Shown in pieces: positions 9,401 to 18,109 of a stretch of 64,000 bases of DNA. Under the pieces are notes generated by a model that was given only the letters and a program-made list of their open reading frames with translations, was not told where the DNA came from and did not search any database. Within the stretch, counting starts at the first letter, position 1. Every line of letters starts with the position of its first letter. The DNA lies in NCBI GenBank assembly GCA_964440935.1, contig CAYTTY010000001.1:1-64000 (forward strand), in the 5' to 3' direction. The DNA is from WJJR01 sp964440935 (lineage in GTDB: Bacteria; Zixibacteria; MSB-5A5; WJJR01). Position numbers and translations under genes: made by a program.

Positions 9401-9904
9401 GTCCTGACCCACCGATATCGTCATGACCCGTTTGCGTAAGATGTCAGGATGGATGGTCGGTTCCAGTGCCGCACGCAGATGGGTCACCACCACCGGGGGA
9501 TGATCGGAGATCACGCGCCAGAGCGTCTGCAAGCGCCGTCCGGTCGATTCCGGGCCCGGTGTGCGGAATTCGTACGGCAGGATCTCCCACGATTGAAATC
9601 GCGCGACATTTGCCTCGCCGATCAACACCGAAAGATCATCGTGAAAACGCGACGCCAATTCGGGGCTCGCTGTCACCACCAGCGTCGGACGCTGTGTCGT
9701 CTCCCAGAGTTTGGCGACCAGGGTGGGTGATAGGGATCCGGCCAGACCGGTGACATCGACGACTTGCGCTGCGTCGGTCTCAATGGACGCCTGCAATCGT
9801 TGGTATGATGGTGTCTTGCCGATTGCCGTCAGCAAATCGCCGAAGGGATTGATACGCCGTGAGGGATTGCGCCGACGGGAGATTGTCTCGGTTGCGGTGG
9901 TCAT
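6464..9904 (-). CDS. mfd: Transcription-repair coupling factor Mfd
   Basis: About 1146 residues, close to the usual Mfd length. Order of domains: a UvrB-like N-terminal module; the RNA-polymerase-interaction (CarD-like) domain beginning LRKGDFVVHIDHGVARFRG; the RecG-like translocase with Walker A GDVGYGKTE and helicase motif DEEQRFGV; motifs SATPIPRT and QLRGRVGRS; and a C-terminal TRCF domain. Mfd displaces RNA polymerase stalled at DNA lesions and recruits UvrA. The ATG at 9904 is preferred over the in-frame TTG three codons upstream. It starts 17 bp after the methyltransferase stop. Confidence 0.97.
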   Translation of the reverse strand: MTTATETISRRRNPSRRINPFGDLLTAIGKTPSYQRLQASIETDAAQVVDVTGLAGSLSPTLVAKLWETTQRPTLVVTASPELASRFHDDLSVLIGEANVARFQSWEILPYEFRTPGPESTGRRLQTLWRVISDHPPVVVTHLRAALEPTIHPDILRKRVMTISVGQDIPLEELLAKLVRLGFRSQNIVEEVATFSHRGGIVDLFSYSESEPVRIEFFGDTIESIRTFSVSSQRSTSKLDHCVILPSREVDADGDMYDRGWSTSDLDDAWRERVESEPDRPGLEWLASVLSQRRARLLDYFGDNTVWWFDDPDVMQSEYDKIVGEAERFRERTALRLPDPPPVETIWGEEHTWKRPSPRAHRIWMRTFRRGTDTVIDFGATGPPAIMGNVEQLHAEIVRLAADNTETIIACDNEGQRRRLDELLEHRYTSLRLIYPTVHGGFILPDAKVALLTEHEIFKRHRTRYRRREFQEGLALSSYTQLRKGDFVVHIDHGVARFRGLESISVEGKRRDCLLLLYQADDKLFVPIEEFDRVHKFTGKDGKPTISKLGGTAWEKAKSKAKKALVDMAEELIALYAERKSQPGFAFSETGEWMRQMEDAFVYEETPDQQKAIDAVRTDMTDRAPMDRLICGDVGYGKTEVAVRAAFRAVCDQKQVAVLVPTTILAQQHLTTIRERLSEFPVRIETLSRFRTPKEQKEVVKGLKNGKVDIVIGTHRLLQKDVEFANLGLLIVDEEQRFGVAHKEKLRQLQRRVDTLWLSATPIPRTLQMSLLGARDLSLINTSPRDRLPVITEVREFGPEVVSEAILRELDRKGQVYFVHNRVQTIHAMEDLLKRLLPSVRIAVAHGQMPERELEQVMVRFYHQEYDVLLCTSIIESGLDLPTVNTIIMHRADRFGLAQLYQLRGRVGRSARQAYAYLLTPPFSTLSTVANSRLKAIEEHTALGSGFHLAMRDMEIRGAGNLLGRQQHGFIEEIGFDLYCRMLDEAVSEAKGTPSALSERPVPQIEVEGDKFIPDDYVEDNQQRFEMYKRMAEVRDMDSVDDLQLEITDRFGTPPAQVGRLLDLARCRVLAQSSGITRATAKGPRWSLFFDTDAAIDRNRVGRWREHLGTKASFAMGPPFRIDVRPEVGDSVNLEGLLEVLKALNS

Positions 9905-9921
9905 ATGAATCAAACGCTCTG

Positions 9922-10713
9922 TCAGGTTCTTCGTTTACTCGCTTTCGAACGCGGTATTCGTTTCAATGATCGTACTGGTTTACGTCCAACCACAATGATA
10001 CGTGGCGAATCGGGCTCAAATGGGGTGGCGGCAAAACTGCCGAAGACATTGGTGATCTCAAGTCCGGCCCGTTCGAACATCGCGCGCACCTCGGCTACGG
10101 TATACAACCGAAGGGAGATGACCGATTCATGGCGACTGCCGTCATCCATGATCAAGACACGCTTACTGTCCAGCCGTCCCCGCTCCCAATCGTACGTGGA
10201 ATTCTCCAATTCGACGCCCCGCCCGATTGGCGCCCAGCGCTGCGACTGCGGGTTGCGGGTGATCCGGTCGCGGTTAATGGTATCTAGCAGAAAGCGGCCG
10301 CCCGGCTTCAATGCAGCCGCCGAGCGGAGCACCACCTGCACATTATCCTCTTCGACATCGAAATACCCGATCGACGTAAACACATTGTACGCAGCATCGA
10401 AAGCCGGTTGGAACTCCATGGAGCGCACGTCGCCTTCAATCCACTCCACCGTCAACCCTTGCCGGCGTGCGGCTCGCCTGGCACGATCTAATAACACCGC
10501 ACTTTGATCGATCCCCGTCATCTGAATCCCGGAACAGGCCAGACGCACGGCGTGGCGGCCATACCCGCAACACACGTCGAGCGCGCGTTGGCCTGTGCGC
10601 AACCGCAACAGGCGCCGCACGAACGACACCTGCTGCTCGGTCGTCTTCGTATCGCGTCGCCGGTAAACCTTGAGGTAATCCTCGTCGAAGAAATCCCGCC
10701 ACCACTCGGCCAT
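9922..10713 (-). CDS. Class I SAM-dependent methyltransferase
   Basis: 263 residues from the ATG at 10713, preceded by GGAGAG 5 bases upstream; a longer open frame to 10812 lacks support. SAM-binding motif I is ALDVCCGYGRHAVRLA (about residues 45-60), followed by an acidic motif II region and DAAYNVFTSIGYF. The fold resembles the Methyltransf_25/11 group acting on small molecules or cofactors. The substrate cannot be read from the sequence. It is divergent from the DegT aminotransferase gene and immediately precedes mfd. Confidence 0.85.
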   Translation of the reverse strand: MAEWWRDFFDEDYLKVYRRRDTKTTEQQVSFVRRLLRLRTGQRALDVCCGYGRHAVRLACSGIQMTGIDQSAVLLDRARRAARRQGLTVEWIEGDVRSMEFQPAFDAAYNVFTSIGYFDVEEDNVQVVLRSAAALKPGGRFLLDTINRDRITRNPQSQRWAPIGRGVELENSTYDWERGRLDSKRVLIMDDGSRHESVISLRLYTVAEVRAMFERAGLEITNVFGSFAATPFEPDSPRIIVVGRKPVRSLKRIPRSKASKRRT

Positions 10714-10941
10714 CTGTCTCTCCACCGTGTTGCACCACACGCCAAAAGCCCACGCCCCCGTGAAGGGGGGTGGGTACCCCCGCAAGATGGTCTGACACTG
10801 CCGGTGAATCAACCCGATTCGTTCACACGGGAGCCCGGGGAAAAACCTTTCAACATCGGGCAGTATGCGCTTGCGTTTGGGCCGCCGTTACGCTTTTTGA
10901 ACAGTTGTACGAGAGGGGACGTAGTGCCAGGGGTAGCATTT

Positions 10942-12114
10942 GTGCGGAAACACTTCCTGCCGTTTGCGTCGCCGAGTATCGGCGAAGAGGAAATCGCCGA
11001 AGTGGTCGAGACGTTGCGTGGCGGTTGGCTCACCACCGGCCCGCGCACCAGGCGGTTTGAAGAGCAGTTGGCCGAATATGTCGGAGCATCTTTCGCGGTC
11101 GCGGTGAACTCCTGTACGGCCGCCTTGCATCTCGCGCTAGAGTCCATTGGAACCGCACCCGGCGACGAGGTCATCACCACCCCGATGACCTTCGCCGCCA
11201 CCGGCGAGGTGATTCGTTACCTCGGCGCCACGCCGGTGTTTGTCGACATCGACCCGGTGACCATGAACCTCGATCCAACGCTGGTTGTGCCGGCGTTGAA
11301 CCGCTGCAAACATCCGCGTGCTATTCTGCCGGTCCATATCGCCGGGCTGGCGTCGGAGATGGATGCGATTACGACTATTGCTGCATCGCACGGCGTGCGC
11401 ATTGTCGAAGATGCCGCACATACGCTGCCTACAAAACACAACGGCCGCATGATCGGCTCAATCGGCGATGTCTCGTGCTTCTCATTCTATTCAACCAAGA
11501 CGATGACCACCGGTGAGGGGGGAATGGCGACCACGAATGACGCCGATCTCGCCGAGCGCATGCGCATCATGAGTCTGCATGGTATCAGCAAGGACGCGTG
11601 GAAGCGGTACACCGCGCAGGGGAGCTGGTATTACGAAATCCTCGCGCCGGGCTACAAATACAACATGCCCGATATCATGGCGGCGCTGGGTCTTGTGCAA
11701 CTGAGGCGCGTGGAGGAGATGTACCAACGACGCGCCGACATCGCACGGCAATACACAGAGGCATTCGCCAAATTGAACGATTTCGTTGAAACACCTCCCG
11801 ATGCGACCGGTAACAGCCAACATGCGTGGCATCTGTACATCATCAAGCTGCATCTTGACAAGCTGTCCATTGACCGCGACGCGTTCATCGAAGAAATGAA
11901 GCAGCGCAACATCGGCTGCTCGGTGCATTTCATACCGCTGCATTTGCATCCGTACTATCGTGAGCAGTTCGGCTTTGCACCTGCTGATTTCCCGAATGCG
12001 TATTCGGTATACAAACGCATCGTGAGCCTGCCCATTTACCCGAAGATGACCGATGACGATGTCAATGACGTGATCGCCGCGGTCACCGACATCTGTCGCA
12101 CGCACACCAAATGA
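10942..12114 (+). CDS. DegT/DnrJ/EryC1 PLP-dependent sugar aminotransferase
   Basis: About 390 residues. Two GTG starts are plausible: 10942 with AGGGG 9 bases upstream, and 10924 with GAGAGGGG upstream. Hallmarks are GGWLTTGP near the N-terminus, the Asp that pairs with PLP in VEDAAHTL, and the Schiff-base lysine in FYSTKTMTTGEGGM. The family transfers an amino group to a keto-sugar nucleotide during surface glycan synthesis (compare ArnB, PglE and WecE). It ends 1 bp before the phosphoglycosyl transferase start, so the two form an operon, consistent with glycan priming. Confidence 0.92.
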   Translation: MRKHFLPFASPSIGEEEIAEVVETLRGGWLTTGPRTRRFEEQLAEYVGASFAVAVNSCTAALHLALESIGTAPGDEVITTPMTFAATGEVIRYLGATPVFVDIDPVTMNLDPTLVVPALNRCKHPRAILPVHIAGLASEMDAITTIAASHGVRIVEDAAHTLPTKHNGRMIGSIGDVSCFSFYSTKTMTTGEGGMATTNDADLAERMRIMSLHGISKDAWKRYTAQGSWYYEILAPGYKYNMPDIMAALGLVQLRRVEEMYQRRADIARQYTEAFAKLNDFVETPPDATGNSQHAWHLYIIKLHLDKLSIDRDAFIEEMKQRNIGCSVHFIPLHLHPYYREQFGFAPADFPNAYSVYKRIVSLPIYPKMTDDDVNDVIAAVTDICRTHTK

Positions 12115-12115
12115 G

Positions 12116-12694
12116 ATGGCCAAACGATTGTTCGATGTCGTCGTCGCTCTGGCAGGACTGATTATCCTGTCGCCGTTGTTGGTCGCCATCGCATTGGCTG
12201 TCAAACTCTCGAGTCCCGGCCCGGTGTTCTTCCGTCATGAACGGGTCGGTCGCGGCTTTCGCACGTTTCGTGTATTGAAGTTTCGCACGATGACCGCCGG
12301 CCGCACCGGCCCCCCGGTGACATCACGTAACGATCCCCGCATCACACCGTTCGGACGTGTTCTTCGTCAAACCAAGCTCGATGAAATGCCCCAACTCTTC
12401 AATGTGCTGGCCGGATCGATGAGCCTGGTCGGCCCGCGTCCCGAAGTGAAAGAGTTCGTCGAAAAGTATAGAAATGATTACGAGGAGATTCTTAAGGTCC
12501 GTCCGGGCATTACCGACGAGGCCAGCATCCACTTCCGCAACGAAGAACGTATTTTAGCCGAAGCGGACGATGCGCAGCAAACGTACATCAACGACGTGCT
12601 CCCCCAGAAGATCGAATTAGCCAAACACTACGTGCGCAATCGGTCGTTCCTCGGAGATCTCGCAATCATCGTTCGCACACTGGCGAAGTTGTAA
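12116..12694 (+). CDS. Phosphoglycosyl transferase (PglC/WcaJ-type sugar transferase)
   Basis: 192 residues. An N-terminal re-entrant hydrophobic helix (about residues 8-30) is followed by SSPGPVFFRHERVGRG, FRVLKFRTM, the acidic pair in KLDEMPQLFNVL and GPRPE. These are the monotopic PGT signature; the family moves a sugar-1-phosphate from a nucleotide sugar to undecaprenyl phosphate. At this length it is the minimal PglC-like catalytic unit without the extra transmembrane helices of WbaP. It is coupled to the DegT gene. Confidence 0.93.
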   Translation: MAKRLFDVVVALAGLIILSPLLVAIALAVKLSSPGPVFFRHERVGRGFRTFRVLKFRTMTAGRTGPPVTSRNDPRITPFGRVLRQTKLDEMPQLFNVLAGSMSLVGPRPEVKEFVEKYRNDYEEILKVRPGITDEASIHFRNEERILAEADDAQQTYINDVLPQKIELAKHYVRNRSFLGDLAIIVRTLAKL

Positions 12695-12712
12695 TGTGTC
12701 GGACGCTCTGAT

Positions 12713-12948
12713 TAGAGCGGTTGTCAGAAGTATTTTCCATTTGGAACTTCATCCGTTAGGTCGCCAGAGTTCCCTGCTGTCATTCCCGTCCGCCGCGGCG
12801 GACGGGAATGACAACAGGTTGCAGCAATCATCAGAAATCCGTTCCAATTCTCGGGAACGTAGTATCGTCGTCTCGGCCAAGCGGCACGGGCGAGGCGCCC
12901 GTACTACATCGTCCGCTCAATCGGAAGATAGTTCTGACAACCGCTATA
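12713..12948. repeat. TIR-bounded non-coding element E1
   Basis: The left end reads TAGAGCGGTTGTCAGAA and continues to a TCCATT-like segment; the right end (about 12919-12948) is its inverted copy, TTCTGACAACCGCTATA preceded by AATCGGAA. The interior holds a perfect 36-bp palindrome centred at 12796/12797 (arms 12779-12796 and 12797-12814) and an AGG-loop hairpin with 7-bp arms at 12886-12902. No coding sequence is inside. Confidence 0.75.
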
Positions 12949-12954
12949 GACCTC

Positions 12955-13136
12955 TATAGCGGTTGTCAGAATAGATTTCCGATTGCCAAGGTAACCTTCG
13001 CTGTCATTCCCGCGAAAGCGGGAATCCATTGTCTTCGTACACAAGCAATTACGACACTGTCTCGGTCCGCCACGGCCGACGGGGATGACAGAGTATAGAA
13101 ATACAAACGGAAAATACTTCTGACAATCGCTCTATA
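12955..13136. repeat. TIR-bounded non-coding element E2
   Basis: It starts 6 bp after E1 with TATAGCGGTTGTCAGAA, then N9 and CCGATT, and ends with the inverted copy TTCTGACAATCGCTCTATA. The interior has the hairpin ATTCCCGC-GAAA-GCGGGAAT followed by CATTGTCTTCGTACACAAGC. The latter is shared with element E7 near 62121-62140 in the opposite orientation. Confidence 0.75.
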
Positions 13137-13153
13137 CACAGGGCGTCTCAATG

Positions 13154-13182
13154 AAAAAAAGAGGGCGCCGATAGACGCCCTC
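13154..13182 (-). terminator. Rho-independent terminator of the lipoprotein gene
   Basis: Stem GAGGGCG (13161-13167) with CGCCCTC (13176-13182). The minus strand reads into a run of seven T (A-run at 13154-13160). It sits 30 bp downstream of the stop codon. Confidence 0.85.
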
Positions 13183-13211
13183 CCAAAACGAATTGCAAAA
13201 TCTGAAAACCC

Positions 13212-13859
13212 TTACGTGCCCACCACCGATACCGACTCAATCATCCGATCAAACTCGTCGGTTGCTTCCACCACCGTTTCTGCGGGGCCTGTCACCTTGA
13301 AGAACACCGGACCGTCCGGCGCTTCGACAATCGCACCGAGCATGTGCCAGCTCGGACGCTTCTCTTTATTGCCCGACATCGGACCGCCCATTGAGGCCGT
13401 GTATGTGCCCCCCAATTCGATGGTCGTAACGTCCAAGCCATTGACCGTCTTCTTATCGAGTTGCGCCTTCTCGTGCGAGGCGGAACCGTCGGGCTGCTCA
13501 AATTGGCCGATCCAACGTTCGATATTGGCTTCAACACTGCCGCCCTGGTTGGGACCAAAGTAGAAGACGGCACAGTCGGCTTCTTTGACACCTTCGTCGA
13601 TCAGATACGTCGCCACGCGCATCTGCCGCTCCGGACCGGGATTCCACGCGTCGGGAATGGTCCACGTGATCCCCGCCGTCGATGCTGTGGCGCCCGTCAG
13701 GCCGGCATGAATCTCATCATCCGGCATCTGCGGATGCTCCGAAGTCGCCCCAGCATCACCGCGGTCGACCTCCTCGACATTGGTGTCACCGCAGCCAAAG
13801 AGAAGTGCGGTAGTGGTAAGCAGTACAATAACAGAAAACAGAGTTTTTCGGCGTGTCAT
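13212..13859 (-). CDS. Hypothetical lipoprotein
   Basis: 215 residues. Lipoprotein signal with lipobox LLFGC places the lipidated Cys near residue 23, followed by an acidic, low-complexity linker. The mature part is soluble, with the pattern ITWTIPDAWNPG and a C-terminal FFKVTGPAETVVEATDEFDRMIESV. It resembles proteins of unknown function found as single genes in FCB and planctomycete genomes. No enzymatic motif is seen. It stands alone with its own terminator, upstream of tRNA-Gly in the same direction. Confidence 0.75.
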   Translation of the reverse strand: MTRRKTLFSVIVLLTTTALLFGCGDTNVEEVDRGDAGATSEHPQMPDDEIHAGLTGATASTAGITWTIPDAWNPGPERQMRVATYLIDEGVKEADCAVFYFGPNQGGSVEANIERWIGQFEQPDGSASHEKAQLDKKTVNGLDVTTIELGGTYTASMGGPMSGNKEKRPSWHMLGAIVEAPDGPVFFKVTGPAETVVEATDEFDRMIESVSVVGT

Positions 13860-13927
13860 GACGAATCCTTTCGTGAGTAAAACCCGTTCCTGAAGACCGG
13901 CACGGAAACGGGATTGTGTGGATTAAA

Positions 13928-14000
13928 GCGGGAGACGGGACTCGAACCCGCGACCAACAGCTTGGAAGGCTGTGACTCTAGCCAACTGAGTTACTCCCGC
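13928..14000 (-). tRNA. tRNA-Gly (anticodon TCC)
   Basis: Read on the minus strand, the acceptor stem GCGGGAG pairs with CTCCCGC. The D-loop has CTCAGTTGGCTAGAG, the anticodon arm CAGCCTTCCAAGCTG places TCC at 34-36, and the T arm is GCGGGTTCGAGTCCCGT. CCA is not encoded. Confidence 0.95.
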
Positions 14001-14011
14001 TGCGTCACCGA

Positions 14012-14041
14012 ATTATACCAACTCTCCCATACGTCGGGCAA
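14012..14041 (-). promoter_or_regulatory. Sigma-70-type promoter of tRNA-Gly
   Basis: Minus strand: TTGCCC (14036-14041), an 18-base spacer, then perfect TATAAT (14012-14017), ending 12 bases before the tRNA 5' end. Confidence 0.7.
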
Positions 14042-14060
14042 CGGCAAACGATTGGATCGG

Positions 14061-15749
14061 CTACCGATCCCGCAGGATCGCCACTTTGAGGATTTCCTCT
14101 CGCACCGGCGTGACCACCCGAATGAGGTAGATGCCGGAGGCCACCGGCTGCCCATCGCTGTTGCGCCCGTCCCACTCCCCTAAGCTGCTCTTAAACCGAG
14201 CCGTGCGGACGTTTTGTCCCGAGATGGTGAACACCTGATACTCACTGGTCCCGGCGGTGTCGGGCGTGATAATGTTGACTCGCCCGTCCGGTGACGGGTT
14301 CGGGTAGACACGGATCCCCGATTCGGAGACGACGGCGGGGATTCGCATTGCCTCAGCCGCCTGGACAATCCCCCAACCCATCAGGGTGTCCGGATCGTTG
14401 GCCATCGTGGCCGTTTCGCGCAATCGTTCAATGACTTGCCAGGGCGTCAGCAATGAATCCTGTTGCAGCATTAGCGCGCATACGCCCGCGATCAAAGGAG
14501 CCGAAAACGATGTCCCGGTCTTGCCGGCATAGGAATCAGGCGCGAGATTGGCGCCCACAACGCCCGACCCCGGCGCCATCACGTCGGGTTTAATGCGCCC
14601 ATCGGCGGTCGGCCCCACCGACGAGAACGATGTGCGGATACCCGATATCGTCGTGGCCCCCACCGCGAGGACCGAATCCCCATCGGATGGGGCAACGACG
14701 TACCGCCACGGCTTGTTGCCCTCATTGCCGGCGGCGTTCACGATGAGAAGACCACGCGCCGCCAACCGGTCGGCGGCTACTGTTGTCACGGCCGTATTGC
14801 CGTTGAGATCCTCATATTCGTACCAATCGCTGTAGCCAACCGAACTGGAGATGATATCGCAGCCAATGGTGTCGGCCCATTCGGCGCCCGCAACCCAGTA
14901 GTCCTCTTCAATTGGCTCCTCCTGACTACGGTCCTCGGTCTTGCCGAGGGCGTAATCGGCACGAGGGGCCACACCGATCATCGAGCCGGGATGCAATGCT
15001 GCGCAGACTGAGAGCGTGGCGGTACCATGATCCATCTGCAGTGCATTATTGTCACCGACATCGATATCGTCGTTGAGGAAGTCGTACGTGGCTACGAGGC
15101 GCAACGAATCGAACGCCGGGTGGCCTATGTCGTAACCGGTGTCGAGGAAACACAGCAAGACACCTGCGCCATCGTACCCGGCATCATGGACACGGTCGAT
15201 CTGCAACGCTTCAATCTGTGGGTGTGACGCACCGTAATCGAACGTTAATGGAAGAGAAGGTGTTGTCAGCTTAAACGCAGGCAGCGTGTCGACGGGATCG
15301 GGTAGGCTCCTGTGATATGACCGTACAACCCGAATCGAATCGACGAATGCAAACTGTGCGATCTGTTCCAATACGGTTGGTGTTGCCTGTCCCGACACGG
15401 CATTCAACAGCCGGCTCTCGACACGAATCGCGAGACCCGCCTCACGCAATGCGTTGCTGTATTCCCAATAGACCGGCCAGTTTTGCTCGCGCGGATAATC
15501 ACCGCCACGCAACGCAATACGACGGGCGGCACGGTCGGACATGAACTGCGTCCCCGTGAGTTTTGCGGTATACTCGGATGGTCCCTTGTCGGACAAAAAC
15601 ACCCAGATCGGACGGCCGAGCTCGGCTGCTTGCATCACTTGTGCGAGGATCGTGGCGGATGCGTTAACCAGACCGGCGGACAAAACGACGGCGACACCAA
15701 CGGCAATGCTCACAATTCGAAGACTCACAACAGCTCCCTTGTTCGTCAT
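14061..15749 (-). CDS. Subtilisin-like serine protease with C-terminal FlgD-like domain
   Basis: 562 residues with a signal peptide (about 8-32). The S8 catalytic triad is visible: Asp-203 in FLDTGYDIGH, His-241 in MDHGTATLS and Ser-414 in GTSFSAPLIAG, with oxyanion Asn-342 in AAGNEG. Residues 50-170 look like a propeptide region. The last 85 residues (YPNPSPDGRVNI, VFTISGQNVRTA, DGRNSDGQPVASGIYLIRV) match the FlgD-Ig/type A sorting-like module seen on exported FCB-group proteins. The enzyme is therefore likely surface-attached or secreted. It stands alone. Confidence 0.93.
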   Translation of the reverse strand: MTNKGAVVSLRIVSIAVGVAVVLSAGLVNASATILAQVMQAAELGRPIWVFLSDKGPSEYTAKLTGTQFMSDRAARRIALRGGDYPREQNWPVYWEYSNALREAGLAIRVESRLLNAVSGQATPTVLEQIAQFAFVDSIRVVRSYHRSLPDPVDTLPAFKLTTPSLPLTFDYGASHPQIEALQIDRVHDAGYDGAGVLLCFLDTGYDIGHPAFDSLRLVATYDFLNDDIDVGDNNALQMDHGTATLSVCAALHPGSMIGVAPRADYALGKTEDRSQEEPIEEDYWVAGAEWADTIGCDIISSSVGYSDWYEYEDLNGNTAVTTVAADRLAARGLLIVNAAGNEGNKPWRYVVAPSDGDSVLAVGATTISGIRTSFSSVGPTADGRIKPDVMAPGSGVVGANLAPDSYAGKTGTSFSAPLIAGVCALMLQQDSLLTPWQVIERLRETATMANDPDTLMGWGIVQAAEAMRIPAVVSESGIRVYPNPSPDGRVNIITPDTAGTSEYQVFTISGQNVRTARFKSSLGEWDGRNSDGQPVASGIYLIRVVTPVREEILKVAILRDR

Positions 15750-15809
15750 GTCTTCGCTTTGAACAATGCAAGCGCCGGATTGGTTTCGCCAGATAAATGC
15801 GGAGTGGTG

Positions 15810-16571
15810 TTAGAGGACCGTGTCAAAGAACGTTCGGGCACGCGGGTGAGTGGAGTTGTTCAGCACTTCCAATGGTTTCCCCGACTCCAGGATCTTCCCG
15901 TCATCAAAGAACATCACCCGGTCGGCCACTTCGCGGGCAAAACCGACTTCGTGTGATACGACGATCATTGTCATCCCGCTCTGGGCAAGATCCTTCATCA
16001 CCGCCAGCACTTCGCCGATCATTTGAGGATCAAGTGCCGACGTCGGTTCATCAAACAACATCAGCTTGGGATTCATCGCCAAGGCGCGTGCAATGGCCAC
16101 GCGCTGCTGCTGACCGCCGGAGAGTTCCGCCGGAAACCGGTGAAGTTTGTTGCCCAGATCGACCTGTTCGAGATGCTTACGGGCCAGATCGAGTGCTGGT
16201 CCATGGTCCATGTGCCGTACGATACGCGGCGCCAAGGCCACGTTTTCGATCGCGGACAGGTGAGGAAAGAGATTGAACTGCTGGAATACCAATCCCACGT
16301 TGGTGCGCAATTTATGAATGCCCTCACCGTCAGGATTGACACGTACCCCGGCAACATCGATTTGGCCGGCATCGATCCGTTCAAGACCGTTCAGGCAGCG
16401 CAGTAATGTCGATTTTCCCGATCCCGACGGTCCCATCATCACGACGACTTCGGAGATCATGACATCCAGGTCGAGATCATCGACGACCACCAGCGTATCG
16501 AAGCGCTTGGTCACGCCGCGTGCCCGCAGGGTGCATTCCCTCCCATCGCACACGGGATTCGCTCCTGTCAT
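15810..16571 (-). CDS. Polar amino-acid ABC transporter ATP-binding protein (GlnQ/HisP type)
   Basis: About 253 residues from the ATG at 16571, which overlaps the permease stop as ATGA; a longer frame to 16682 is not credible. Walker A GPSGSGKST, signature LSGGQQQRVAIARAL, Walker B LMLFDEPTSALDP and the H-loop VSHE are all intact. It powers import by the adjacent PAAT-family permease. The substrate class (glutamine, arginine or similar) follows from family membership only. Confidence 0.95.
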   Translation of the reverse strand: MTGANPVCDGRECTLRARGVTKRFDTLVVVDDLDLDVMISEVVVMMGPSGSGKSTLLRCLNGLERIDAGQIDVAGVRVNPDGEGIHKLRTNVGLVFQQFNLFPHLSAIENVALAPRIVRHMDHGPALDLARKHLEQVDLGNKLHRFPAELSGGQQQRVAIARALAMNPKLMLFDEPTSALDPQMIGEVLAVMKDLAQSGMTMIVVSHEVGFAREVADRVMFFDDGKILESGKPLEVLNNSTHPRARTFFDTVL

Positions 16572-17278
16572 CGCTTGAACCCCGTGCCGTAGCCACGCAC
16601 CGCAAACCGCCGTTCGAGATAGCGCGTGAATCGAGTCAATAGAAGTGTCATCGCCAGATAGACGATACCCACCAGCAGCCACGTTTGAAAATCGACAAAG
16701 TACTGCGAGTAGTACTCACGACCGGCGCGAGTCAACTCACGCAGGCCGATGATCGATACGAGCGATGAGTCTTTCAGGCAGGCGATGAATTCGCTGGCCG
16801 ATGGTGGCACGATGATCCGCGTGGCCTGTGGCAAAATCACATGACGCATCGTTTGGGCCGGTGTCATCCCCAGCGAGGCCGCCGCCTCGTGCTGGCCATG
16901 TGCGACCGACTCAATGCCCGCGCGGATGATCTCCGCCATGTAAGCCGAATAGCAGATGCCAACAGCGATCACACCGGCGCTGAATCGGTCGAGATTAAAG
17001 ATGCGTCCCAACCCAAAGTAGATGAAGAATATCTGAACCAACAGCGGTACGCCGCGCAGAACGTCGACATACCCTTTGCCGAACATGACCAGAAGCCGCC
17101 GGTTCGAGATCTGCATCAGCCCCACACCCAACCCGAGCAGAAGGGCCAGCAGATACGAGAGCACCGTAATGGCGATCGTCATCGGGATCGCCGGTGCGAG
17201 GTATTGGATGATATCGAGGGCCAGTTTGCCCTGTTCGGTCAGGAATTCGGTCGTGGTTCCATCCCCCGGATGCGTCAT
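16568..17278 (-). CDS. Polar amino-acid ABC transporter permease
   Basis: 236 residues with about five hydrophobic segments and the permease EAA loop EAAASLGMTPAQTMRHVILPQA. It is of the His/Glu/Gln/Arg/opine family. The start is the ATG at 17278 with GGCGG just upstream. It is translationally coupled to the ATPase gene. The binding-protein gene lies 860 bp upstream across a repeat island rather than next to it. Confidence 0.94.
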   Translation of the reverse strand: MTHPGDGTTTEFLTEQGKLALDIIQYLAPAIPMTIAITVLSYLLALLLGLGVGLMQISNRRLLVMFGKGYVDVLRGVPLLVQIFFIYFGLGRIFNLDRFSAGVIAVGICYSAYMAEIIRAGIESVAHGQHEAAASLGMTPAQTMRHVILPQATRIIVPPSASEFIACLKDSSLVSIIGLRELTRAGREYYSQYFVDFQTWLLVGIVYLAMTLLLTRFTRYLERRFAVRGYGTGFKR

Positions 17279-17517
17279 CCGCCAAAAAGTCGAAAGTATC
17301 GGCCACGGGGCTGATTTTCAACAGGATTCGGGTGGTTTTGACGGTTGCCCATCAAACCACCGAGCCCCAGTTCGGCGCATGTCATTTGTAGATCGAGGCA
17401 TGAAGGATGGTAGGGGCGACCCGGTGGGTCGCCCACGCCGTTACCGGATTTGTCGTGTATTAGGGCGGGCCACTCGCCCGTGATAGGATTTCTGACTTTT
17501 GGTTCCCTCTGAGCATT

Positions 17518-17812
17518 TATAGCGGTTGTCAGAATTCTTGTCCGAAATCCCGAGTATCACCAGTGCATCGGCGATCCCGTCACGCTCGAGCGTGAACGGC
17601 ATTTCCGGCATTCGGATGTGTCATCCGGAAAGCGTCCAACTTGAAGTCATTCCCGCGCAAGCGGGAATCCATGTGAATCTCGTAGCGTGCTCAAAATGGA
17701 TCCCCGCTTTCGCTCTTCGGCTCACTCAGGACAAGCGGGGATGACAGCGCCGAGCTGTGTCACCCGAATGGATCGCTGAGGCAAACGGACAATATTTCTG
17801 ACAATCGTTATA
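17518..17812. repeat. TIR-bounded non-coding element E3
   Basis: The left end is TATAGCGGTTGTCAGAA, N6, GTCCGAAAT; the right end is the inverted ACGGACAATATTTCTGACA then ATCGTTATA. The interior has hairpins ATTCCCGC-GCAA-GCGGGAAT and a longer one with ATCCCCGCTT and AAGCGGGGAT arms. It lies between the permease and binding-protein genes of one transporter. Confidence 0.75.
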
Positions 17813-17867
17813 GTGTCTCCGTAGAATCTAATCCCACCGCAAGCGGTGGGGCACCCAGTACCCTGAT

Positions 17868-18078
17868 TATAGCGAATGTCTGAATTCCTGTCCGATTGAA
17901 GTTGTTGCGGGAGGGCGAGCGCATATCCGCTTGCACTGAGCGGAGCCGAAGTGTGCGCCCCTACGTTTTGCTCCCTCTCCCCCACGGCGGCTTTTTGCCG
18001 TGGGGGAGAGGGCCGGGGTGAGGGGGCGATCGTTCTGGCCGGATCTGGAAAGCGAACAGGAATTCCACCAATCACTAA
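17868..18078. repeat. Degenerate TIR-bounded element E4
   Basis: The left end TATAGCGAATGTCTGAATTC then CTGTCCGATT is clear. The right end (about 18050-18078) is a weaker match. The interior contains a strong hairpin with 16-bp arms CCCTCTCCCCCACGGC (17973-17988) and 17997-18012, which recurs near 40566-40605. Just before it, 17826-17857 matches, in reverse, the GGTGCCCCATCCGCTTGCGG block of the RAYT region. Confidence 0.6.
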
Positions 18079-18084
18079 ACACCA

Positions 18085-18109
18085 AAGAAAAGGCCCGCCA
18101 AGGCGGGCC
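18085..18109 (-). terminator. Terminator after the binding-protein gene
   Basis: Stem GGCCCGCC (18092-18099) and GGCGGGCC (18102-18109); the minus strand continues TTTTCTTTGG. Its strength suggests the binding-protein transcript ends here, before the repeat island and the permease gene. Confidence 0.85.

Noticed and set aside
11491..12204. Antisense open frame opposite the DegT aminotransferase
   Set aside because: Shadow of a well-conserved coding frame with intact PLP residues on the plus strand.
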